Assembly: GCA_030549335.1 (NCBI GenBank)
Contig: CM060183.1
Coordinates: 37,508,768 to 37,572,767, forward strand
From: Pontederia crassipes
Taxonomy: Eukaryota > Streptophyta > Magnoliopsida > Commelinales > Pontederiaceae
Length of the DNA: 64,000 nt
Reading direction: 5' to 3'
The position numbers and the translations under genes were made by a program. The notes below the pieces were generated by a model. The model saw only the letters and a list, made by a program, of their open reading frames with translations, searched no databases and was not told the origin of the DNA. Below, one piece after another: positions 23,801 to 35,800 of the stretch. Positions within the stretch are counted from its first letter, which is position 1. Every line of letters begins with the position of its first letter.

Positions 23801-26800
23801 ATGGTCGCAGGTGGTCGGCTCCGGCGAGATCAACGCCGGCATCTGCTGCTGCAGATGGTGATGACTATCGCTTATCTTTACATCGCGTCGGCGGCCGCTC
23901 TCGACCTACCCGCACATGGTCATATTTATAATGCTGAACCTTGCATCCTTCCCTTCTTATCTGCCATTCCCGGTTTCAATTGATGAGTTATTGTTAACCT
24001 CTTTGTGCAATTATGTGAGCATATCTTATTAGGGCATAGTCATCTGGCTGCCATTGCTTGGAGCGTTTTCGATTTTGCCTTTTGCAGCATCCGATTGAGT
24101 TTACCTTCTATGAACCGTTTCGTCGGATAGGATGCCAAGATTCGCATGAAATTGCTATTTGTTAATTGTTATTACTATCACGATCACTGTGGAATCACCC
24201 GTGCTTCTTCAGCATTAACACAGTTCTTGTTAAAATCAGAGGATCCAGCAATCCGCATTGCGCCCCCAACTAAAATCCACAACTTAATTTCTATTAATTC
24301 ATGTAAAGGACCGACCAATATATTTCTGTCAAATGAATGGCCTATTTATTCATCTCATGGTTCCTCAGTGTGTTCTTTCCTCTTGGAGTTGTATTTTAGG
24401 GCTCGCTGCTGATTGTTACTATCTTACTTAGCCATCCATTTGGGAACATGCATGCATCCATACGTTAGATGCATCACATAATGATGGCAATTTGTGTATA
24501 ACCTCCATGTTGCAAATTGGAACCATAGGATGTTACTGGACTCAGTCTTGCCAAAGCAAATGGTTTGGAGGATGCGACACTGGTCTCGTCGTAGCTGACC
24601 AATCAGAAAACTGCAATGGTCTCTGCAATGGATCCAATTACCCGCCATGCCTTCCCTTCCATACGCATTATCACTGTTGTAAGCCAGGTCTTCCATCCTC
24701 TCTCTCTATCTCCCCCCTTCACATACATGCACTTTCACACATGTCAGGTGATATTTCTCATCTTTAAATCTCCTTTTATATAATGGTCAGAGAGTCCCAG
24801 GGTAACAAACAGGTGTACAAGCTGTGATAAGAAGTTAGACTTTGGCGACAATTATATTTGCTGCACTGATTGCTCAGATCCCTTCATCATAGACAAGGAC
24901 AGGGAGCTGGGTTATTGTAAGACTGGTGCCGAGCTGTCCATGCAATTAAAACCCAAAGGTGATTATGTTAAGGGGTCATGGAGTATATTGCACATCCTGC
25001 ATGGTGTACACATACACTATATGAATTGAACTTCATCAAAAAAGCTTATTTCTGCAATATCAATTTGTGCAGTATACTCTTCTCTGTCTTATGTTTAATG
25101 TTTTTTTCTGCATTTTTCCTTACCACTATTTTCGGTCTGCATACTTGGTAAACACATCTTTTTGTCAAGGATCATCCAAGAACATGATCTTTTCATTGAG
25201 CAATGTGACAGTATTTTGTTGTAAACTAATTTAAAGCATAGAAAGTCATTGACAAGATGATAATTCAGTAGACTATAAAAGTGAAATGATTCTTTTACAA
25301 ACATGCAGAAACTTTTATGTGGGTTGCTGGACCTTGGATGAAGTGTTCCTCCCCTTGTGATGGTGGTGTCCGTTACAGAGATGTTGCTTGCTATGGGAGC
25401 ATTGACGATTCATCAATTAAACACTATCCGGTAGATGATAGTAGGTGTTCAGGCCAGGACATGGTGAGCTCTAGCATATAAGTCAGTGTCTTCATTTTCG
25501 GAATTGAAATTGGTTACTCTTTTCTCTCTTGACTAGTTCTTTTTATTGCAAAATTTCATCTAGTCTTACATCTAAACAGAAGATATGATAGTTTATGAGG
25601 AAGACAAGTGCTAAAAATATTTTTTCGATATTGATATTAAAATAATGATTTTTCTTAAACAATTATAATGTGGTATGGGCTCTTATTGCAGGTAAGATGT
25701 AGGTACACTCAAGAATACTGGATTTTGGCTTCTCAATCCTAGTCATATTATGTTCTTATTTTGAATAGGGTCACCATTCTTCCTAGCCTTATGTAGAGAA
25801 CATTTTTTTTTGAAACGATTATGTAGAGAACATTGAACATCATATCAGTTTCTTTAGTCAATGGGGATTGAAAATACACATTTGTATTTTGTACATTTCA
25901 CATGTTTTTATGGTTTTAAAACAAACTCAATGACTACCCAAGCTTTTTTTGAGGAGAGACTACCCAAGCTCAGTAATCATTCTTTCTTCCTAAAAGAATT
26001 CAAGACGATTTTTTGAGATTGGCCTATAGGATCCAATATTTCATCAATTCTGGGCCCTTCTTAAATTCCATAAATAGTGAAGCAACTGGATGGTTTGAAG
26101 TGTAATCAGTTAAAGAAAGGATAGAATAAGCATTTTGTTCTATTCTTTGATTGAACAATCGTCCAATTCTACCTTCAAAAAGTAGTTGTCCAATTCTGCA
26201 TGCATGGAAGCAAGATATCGATCTAGATCTTAAGATCTTACGATTTTACGATCTGACCTTTCTTGATTTTAGATTGAGGATCTTATGTGTAAGATAGATC
26301 TTCTGATCCTAAGGATCTCATATGATTAATAGAATCATTTAAATATTAGTTAAAAAATATATATTTATAATAATAATTAAAAGTTAATTTCTTATACCTC
26401 TCCTGAACTATAGTGATTTTCCGCGTCTACCCCTAATATATGAACTTACAATGCGGCCCCTCTAAACTATGCTCCGATTTCCACTTTAGTCCATCTGTCA
26501 TATTCTGTCAACTTTTCATTTTTTGATTTATTAAATGACTAAGCTGCCCTCTCGAGATTGTCCCTTAGTGGATATTTATTTCAAGTCGTAGTAGGGCAGT
26601 TTAGTCATTTAATAAATTGAAAAAAGAAAAAATTAATGGAAAAGTTAATAGAATATGACGGATGGACTAAAGTGAAAATCATGACATAGTTTAGAGGGGC
26701 GCTACGGTAAGTTCATATATTAGGGGCAGACGAGGAAAGTCACTATAGTTCATATATTTAGATGAAGTTTAATATATTTTTCTCATTTTTAATATGTTTT

Positions 26801-29800
26801 GATGTAATTTGGCTTAATAATCGATAAAAAAATAACTTAGTGAGGTGTAATTAAGATTTAAGGGTAGGGGTGTAAGAAAAATCCTACCGACCTGAAAATC
26901 CTACCCGAGAACTGAACAACAACAATAACAACAAAGCGTTATCCCACTAGGTGGGGTCGGCTACATGGATCATACGACGCTATTCGTTGATCCATGTTCA
27001 TGCGATTCGACAGGGTTTTACGCTGGCTGTCGGGGCCTAACACAACCCTCCTCCTTTATCCGGGCTTGGGACCGGCTATAAAACATAGGCGGAGTTATCT
27101 TATATCACATCATAGTATTAAAAAAACATCTGGGATCTTCACTTCTTACAATGTCGTTAGAGACGTCATATTATTAATGAACTGCAAATTAGAACTCCCA
27201 TTTATGATATCGCCTATTCGTCTGTTCCAAAATTACAATGTCGCCTACCCGAGAACTGAAAAAACTAATAATTAGGAGACTGAATACGATGTAGGCCGAT
27301 TTTTTAATAGAGTAAAACCGATCCGCTTAAACTAGAGCCCCACCCGAAAACACAACCGTGCCCATGGAGCCCATTTTTATTTATATAATTAATTTATAAC
27401 TAATTATTTTTTTATTATTGGTACAATACTTCTTATATAGTTTAATATGTTCGTATCACATTATGAAACCCTAATTTAATAGTTCTAATACTATATCCTA
27501 TATTTAGTTATAAAATTAAATATGTTAATATTTTTTTTGAGAGAGCAAAGGATGATTATCATTTGTAATAATCCATTTTATTAAATGTTGTTATATTGCA
27601 AAAATGTACAGACAAACTTAGTCCTTCATTCACTCACCCACTATCTTCTCAGCCATTGCTACAATGTTCTCAACATATAACCTCTCACCCCTAAAAATAC
27701 AACCATTGCGTTGGATCCAAATAGCCCATAAGAAAGCAAAAAGGGCCACTCAATGCCTCTTTGTACTGTACACTTGGACTCCATTTTGGCTCCCACATCT
27801 TGTTCGGAAGGAGTTCCAAAACTGGGTTAATGCTTGAGGGGTAGACCTTGAGGATCCAAATCTTTGCCACACCTCTCTTGCCGTCACGCATTGAAAGAAA
27901 AGGTAATCAATGTCCTCATCTGCTGCACCACAAAATTCGCCTCGGGAACCCATCTTTGCCTGTAGCATTGTGTTGGAAGTCTTCCACGTTGGAGCAGCCA
28001 TGCAAAAATTCGTATTCGTTGAGGAATCCGTAGCCTCCAAATCCTGGTGCAGTTTGTTCGCAAGTTTGTGTCCACTAGTTGAATGTCGCTAGTGAGAAGT
28101 GTGTATAATTTAGTGACAGAAAATTGACCAGATGACCAAATCCATGAGTCCTTCCAAGAACTACTAGGCGATATGCCATCCAACTGCCCCATGAGAGTGA
28201 GAAGTTCCTCCACCCTCTAGTCCGAAAGAATAACATTGAATTGTGGAGTACACACACCATTAGATAGCAGATTTCCTGACCAGCTGGCAACCCTAGCGTT
28301 TTTATCCTGGCTGTGATAGCATATAGTCTTGGATACAACTTAGAGAGGGGAGCACGGGTTGCCCAGGAATCTTCCCAGAATTTGAAATCATTACCAGGTC
28401 CCAATGAAGCTTCAAAGAATGGGCGTAATCTTGGAATCCCTGACACAACACTCCTCCAAAACGTAGAAGAACCATGTTGAGCTAACCCTCTTTCCTCCCG
28501 ATTCAGTGTGTGACCATAACAGGCAGTTATTAAAGAAAACCAAAGGTCATCACCATGACCCATGACCCGGGTCACCCATTTTGCAAGTAGTGCCTCATTC
28601 ATTTCTTTCATTGATCTAATCCCCAATCCACCTTCAGAATATGATTTGCATACATCAGGCCATGCCACCAAGTGAAGGCCTCTACCATTGATGCCTGATT
28701 TTCGCCATAAGAACTTCCGACAGAGTGCATCTATGCACTGAATCACCCCACAAGGCATTCTGAAAACTGACATAAAATATATTGGAATAGATGACAGACC
28801 AATCTTCCACCTCTTGAAAGAAGCCTCGAGCTCCAACCTTGTAATCAGTTTTCTACATGCTCCGCTATAGGATTCCAGTCCCGAGCAAGGTGTTTACCGT
28901 TTGTTAATGGGAGACCCAAATATGTAAGAGGGAGTTGACAACTCCTGTCTGCAGCTCTGTTGAAACTCTGCTCACCATCTCCTCATCCATGCCAAATGGA
29001 ACAAAAGATGATTTGGACGTGTTAATGCGTAGACCAGAAAAGTCACCAAAGATATCAATGTTCATGGAGATCCTCCTTGCTGCTTCGTCAGATCCCTCTA
29101 TAAAAAATATAGTGTCATCTAGTAGAGGAACAAGAGTACCTTGGCCCCTTTTTGGAGAAAACCCAAAATAATTCCTGCATCACAGGCTGAGAAAGCACAT
29201 CTAGCAAGCGCGTCCACGGCAAGAACAAATAACATGGGTGCCAAAGGACATCCCTGTCTGACACCACGTTGGGTTGGACCCATCCACCTCTTGGCCCGCC
29301 ATTAATTAGAACTGAGAAAGAAACAATGCAAACGCACCGTTTCATCCAAGAAATCCACAGTGGAGGGAAACCACGATGCTGAAGAGAGCTCCATAAGAAT
29401 GCCCAATCCAATGAATCATAAGCCTTGGAGAAGTCAACCTTCCAAAGGAAACTACATCTACCAGACTGTTTTAAAAAAGAAGCGATTTCGGAAGCCATTG
29501 TAAAACTGATTGTACGGGGTGGACAAGAGAGCTTAGAACTTTCCGAAGTTGGTTCGCCAATGTTCTCGCCACCACTAGATAGATGGCACTAGATAATGCT
29601 ATTGGTCTGAAATCCTCCACTCGTTCGGCATAATTCTTCTTTGGGATAAGGAAAATAAAAAACTTGTTCAACCTCTCAAAACCTTGATTGGAATTGGCAA
29701 ACTCCTAAATTATGGCCGTCACATCTTGACCAACCACTTGCCATAATTCACGAAAGAAGAACTTGCTTGTTCAACCACTTGCAACACTCGGAAGGTACTT

Positions 29801-32800
29801 GGTGAAGTGGGGAGTTGATGTGGTATGTTTGCAGGAAACAAAGCTAACGAACTGTGACTCCACTATGTGGCAGCAGATAGGTGGGACAGTGTTGACTGGT
29901 TTCAGCACCTTGAATGCAGAGGGGAGATCAGGAGGATGCATGATTAGCTGGAGGGGCGACAAGTTTGAGTTGAAAGAACATATTGGAACAGCAGCAATCT
30001 CAGTGGTTCTATCAAGAAGGACAGATGGAAAGAGCTTCCTTATGTCTTGCATCTATGGTCCACACACAGAAGTTCGACGTCAGGAGATGTGGGAAGAATT
30101 GCGCCAGCTGCGATCTTTGGTTGTGGATATCCCATGGCTATTAGGAGGGGATTTTAATGTCACCCTGGAAGTAACAGATAGGCCAAACACAAGAGGCGAC
30201 AGAGATAGAGGCTCCGAGGGGTTTAGGGACTTTATGAATGAACAGGGATTGGCCGACTACCCGACTCCTAATTGCAGATACACTTGGAGAAGCTCAGCCT
30301 TATCCCCTACACCAAACGCAAGATCTAAGTTGGATAGATTCCTCGGATCTATAGAAATGCTAGAAGAATTTCCCTTGGCGAATGCCAAGGCCATGGACAC
30401 GCCCTTCTCAGACCACACACCAATCTTATGGCAATCCAATGAAGGAGGAGCTTTCGGTTCTTATTTCAAGTTTGAGAAGGCCTGGCTTATGGAGGAAGGT
30501 TTTAGAGAATTGGTCGCTGCCTAGTGGATTAGTGCCCCGACCTCTAGCTCGGCAACCAGGACGTTATATGATCGCTTAAATAAATTGAGAGCTAGGCTTC
30601 GAGAGTTTAAAAAACAATTGAAAGAAAAAAGAGAACAAAAACGGGCTGCAACACTCAATGGCATTTCACAGCTGGATCAGATTGAAGACAACAGAGAACT
30701 CACAACCATGGAAATTGCACAACGAAGAAGTCTCCAAGAAGAGGTGGCAGCAAAAGATCGCAAAACAGAAGTGGAATGGAGACAGAGGTCAAGACAAAAT
30801 TGGCTGAGGGAAGGAGACTCAAACACACGGTTCTTTCACATGTACGCAAGTGGTCGTCGCAGAAGTAACTATATAGATCGACTCATAGTGGGAGAGAATG
30901 AAGTCGTAGGGAGAGACAATGTTGGCGCTGCCATGGCAGATTACTTCAAAGAGTTCACACATAGGAGGGCCCTGGGGGAGTGGCTGTGGGATGGCGGGCT
31001 GTTGCCTCGAGTTTCAGCTGACCAAGCAGCTGCATTGGAGCAAGATTTCAGTGAGGAAGAAGTCACTCAAGCGTTGAAGGATCTTAATAGTGATGGGGCG
31101 CCGGGTCCAGATGGATTTCCAGTTTTTTTCTTCAAAGAATTCTGGAATGTAGTAGGCTCGGTTGTCATGGAAACAATGCAAGAATTCACAGCAGCAAACA
31201 TGGGTTTTGAGAGAATCAATAAATTTTTCCTCTTTCTCATCCCCAAGAAACCAGCAGCAGAACGGGCGGAGGAATTCAGACTGATCGCGCTATCAAATGC
31301 TATTTACTTGCTTGTGGCAAGGGTCTTAGCGAATCATCTCTGAGTGGTGTTGGGTTCTCTCGTGCATCCGGTACAAACTGCATTCTTAGCAGGACGATCA
31401 ATTATGGATGGCTTCACTATGGCGTCTGAAATTATATCACATTGGAGAAGGACAAATACAAGTGGCTTCCTCTGGAAAGTTGATTTCTCCAAGGCGTATG
31501 ACTCGCTAGATTGGGCTTTTTTGTGGAGATCCCTTCACCTTCGAGGTTTCCCACATACATGGATAGCTTGGATGAAACGATGTGTCTGCACCGCTTCGTT
31601 CTCAGTCCTAATTAATGGCAGCCCGATTGGGGGATGGATCCAATCACAACGAGGGGTTCGCCAGGGATGCCCCCTAGCACCTATGCTCTTTGTTCTCGCA
31701 GCAGATGCACTAGCAAGATGCACATTTTCGGCATGCGAAGCCAACATCTTCAAAGGCTTTTCTTCGAGACTAGAGCAAGGTACAATCATACCTATATTGC
31801 AGTATGCTGATGATACATTATTTTTTATAGAAGGATTGATTACTGCGGCAAGGAGGCTTGCAATGCTCATTAACATCTTTGGTGATTTCTCTGGACTCCA
31901 AATAAATCACTTCAAATCATCTTTCGTCCCTTTCGGCATGACGGATGAAGAGGCCCAAAGATGCTCAATGGAACTCGGGACAGCCATCTGCTCACTTCCA
32001 ATCACATACTTGGGCTTACCACTCACCGATGGTCGGCTACTATCTCGAGATTGGAATCCCGTGGTTGACAGAGTAGAAAAAAGACTTGAAGGATGGTGTT
32101 CACGGCTATTATCACGTGGAGGAAAGTTGACACTAGTGCGGTCAGTCTTATCGTCCACCCCTCTTTATTATATGTCAATTTTTTGGATGCCTCAAGGGGT
32201 CATCCAACGGATTGATTCCCTTCGTCGAGGCTTCTTTTGGAAAAACAAAGGTAATGCAGGCAGAGGGATGCATTTGGTGGCCTGGTCAGAAATATGTCGA
32301 CCAACATCAGAAGGAGGATTAGGGATTCAAGATCTTCGGACAATGAATACTGCTTTAATGACAAAGTGGGTGGCTCGGTTAATGGGGTCGAGGCAAGATA
32401 TTTGGCTATCAGTTATTATTGTATGTTATGGCAGAATGCTTTCATGGGAACAAAGGCAGGAAATTACACAAGGGGCTTCAGCGTTTTGGAGAAGCATTAT
32501 GACAGTTATGCCACGAGTTAGACCATTCTTTGAGGCAACACTAGGTGACGGAAAGGATTTTCGATTTTGGATGGATCCTTGGCCATCCGGGGAATCATTA
32601 TCAATCTCTTTTCCAAGGCTTTATGCGATAGCTGAGGATAAGCAGGCAGTAGTCGCTCAATATTGGTCAGGCAACTTCTCCAATGATGGTGTATGGACCC
32701 CTCGATTAGCAGCCCACCTATCTGATAACCGGCTTGAGGATCTTCTTGCACTAATGGAGCATCTCCAGGAACATAGGTTAAATGACACAAGGGAAGACTC

Positions 32801-35800
32801 TTGGATTTGGAAAGCTGGTCATTTCTCTGTTCGAACAGTTTATAGAACTCTGAATCTAGAGAGCTTCACCACAGATGAAGAGCTTAAAAGAGACTGTCGG
32901 CTTCTTTGGGACATTAAAGTTCCTATGCGTATTCGGGTATTTGCATGGCTATTGAGGAGAAACAGGCTGCCTACTCAGAAGTACAGAATGAAATGGACCA
33001 CAAGAATGAACACTGCTTGCGTCTTCTGCAAAGACAACATGGAGGATATAGATCACCTTTTCTTCAGCTGCCCAATAGCACGAAGGACATGGCAAGATTT
33101 TGGATGTGATTGGTTAGATGTGAGCTCTGTGATAGCATTCTGGCGATCATGTAGACAAGGCGGACATGGTACCAATTTGCAGGTATATGTATCAAAAAGA
33201 CAACGAATCAAAGCAATTGCGGTGTTATGGGCGATATGGCGACAACGCAATGATTGCATTTTCAAGGGAGAAAAATGTTATGTTGATAACATTCTAATAG
33301 CAGCTAGAAACTTGGCGAGTGAGTGGGCGAGATTATAAGATATGTTGTAATAGATACAAGTTTTTATAATGAATAAAAAATGGATGTGAGCACCTGGCTC
33401 ACATCCTTTATCTTCTCAAAAAAAAAAAAAATTCACGAAAGAAAAATTCAGGAAACCCATCCGGTCCTGGGGCACCCTCAGATTTTAGATCTTTCAATGC
33501 ACGAAAGACCTCCATTTCAGAGAAATGTTTCACCAGGTTTGCTGCTTGGTGAACTGTGACCTGAGGGACTCCTGTCCCTATCCACAGCCATTCTCCCTCA
33601 GGCCGACAACGGGTGAATGACAAAAAATAATCAGACACAGCCTCACCAACCCTCATTCTGCCATAATATTCCTCATTGCCCACTTTAAGTTGATCGATGA
33701 AGTTTGTTCTCCTACGTCCACTCACAAACAGGTGAAAAAATCTGGTATTAGAGTCCCCATCTCGTAACAAGATTTGACGAGATCTCTGGCGCCAATGCTA
33801 TTTTCTTATCTTCAGTTGCTACAACCTCTTGAAATGTCCTTCTGTCTCTTAACTCCTCTTTAAACTAGGTCATGTTCATCCTCTAGGCCATCCAACCGAG
33901 TTATGCCATTCAAAGCCTCAGTCCTCCGGGCCTCCCATTCGACTTTGATTTGTTTTTTGTATTCTTGTAGCCAGGATCTAAGTTTGTTTAACTTATCATA
34001 CAAAGTCCTTGTAGTTGAGCTAGACCTCAGAACTTGCCTCTATTGTGCGGACACTTTTTCCTTGAATCCCTCATCCATAAGCCATGCCTTTTCAAATTTG
34101 AAATATGATCCAAATTCCCCAGTAGTTGTATCCTGCCAAATAAGTGGAGTATGATTTAAAAAAGGTCTCTATAAAGCCTTAACACTTGCCAATGGGAAAG
34201 ACTCCGGGAGTTCAAGGGATCCAAGAAACCTATCCAGTTTGGATTTGGCACTTGAACCTGCATTGCCTGAGCTTCTCCATATATATCTGCAGTTCGGAAT
34301 TTGATAATCTATCATGCCATGCTCATTTATAAAGTCCCGAAAACCTTCAGTCCCACTATCCCTTTCTCTCTTTTTGATGGGTCTGTCATTCAACTCCAAG
34401 GTGATATTGAAATCACCTCCAATCAGCCAAGGGATGTCTCTGAAATCAGAACGCATTTGTCGCAGCTCCTGCCACATTTCTTGTCTTCGCATCTCAGTTT
34501 GAGGGCCATACACGCATGTGACAAGAAGTCTGACGCCATCTGTGTTCCATGAGAGAACAATGGACAGTGAGAATGAATCCACCCTGTCTTCAATCTTTTT
34601 GAAGACATCCTCCCTCCAGCCAATTAAGCAACCTCCAGAACGACCAACCGCATCTAAGGCCAAGAAGCTGTTCAGGACATATTCACCTACTTGTTGCCAG
34701 AGTTGCTGATCATACGCTGTTAATTTAGTCTCTTGTATACAAATAACATATGCACCCCATGAGATAAGATATCTACCGAGTGATGCCCTCTTGGTCCTAT
34801 CGCCCAATCCTTGCACATTCCAGGAGACCACTTTCATTTGGATGTTGTTGTAGCACCCGACGCCCGAGCTCTTGTGAGAACACCCAGCGGTTCATGCACT
34901 TTTGATTTTGCACGGCCTGGCCTTTTCCGCACATGTATTGATGAGGCCACTTTTGGATGTGATTTCTTGATAGATTAATTGAGAACTCAAAAGATCAAAG
35001 CATAGTTATTGTTCTCTGTATATCCAAGAATAGATCCTTCTTTGTTTTATGTCGAAAGCATGTCTAGATTAGTCAGAAAATTAAATTAAAGTTTCACTTT
35101 CCGGCACCGGAGTTCCTCCGTGTGTCTTTAGTCATAAGGTGGAGTCCACACAGGCCCAGCTCTTCTACTCTGATTGCACTTGCATTTGTATGCTGGTGCG
35201 AATCTAAACCATTGATCCCATTTGATTCATCATTTGCCAGTGCAATTAATATTCCTTTCTCTTTCCTTCCTTTCCATTTCCTTATGTGTTGGCACTCCAC
35301 AGACGAAAATTCAACACCTGGATGCAAGAGGGCACCCTTTTCTTTCCTTCTATGGTCCCTCTCCACAATGGAAGGTTCAACAGTTAGCTGCAGCATAGCA
35401 CCCTCCTCTTTCCTCTTGTGTCCGCTATCCATATTGGGAAACGTGACAGCTGGCTGTACCAGAGCACGTGGGCTATTAAGATCATCTCTCTCCTCAAATA
35501 TTCTTGCAGAATCTTCGACAGGTGGTGGCGCCATCAAAGGGATTACGATTGCATTTTCAGTTGGTGGTGGAAGAACGGCCCTGAGATTGTGGCAAAATTT
35601 TCGGGCACCATTGCTGGTTCATCGATGCCGGCGGTGACCACAGGTTTCCGGCGACCAACTCGCTCCATGTTCGTTGTTTGGTCTTTCTCTCAATAGGTTT
35701 GAAGAAAATTGTGTATGAATACCCATCACCCCAAGCAAAGTTGCTTCTTGCGGCACTATATGATCAGGCAAAAGTGAAACCTCAGCATAAATCTTCCTGA

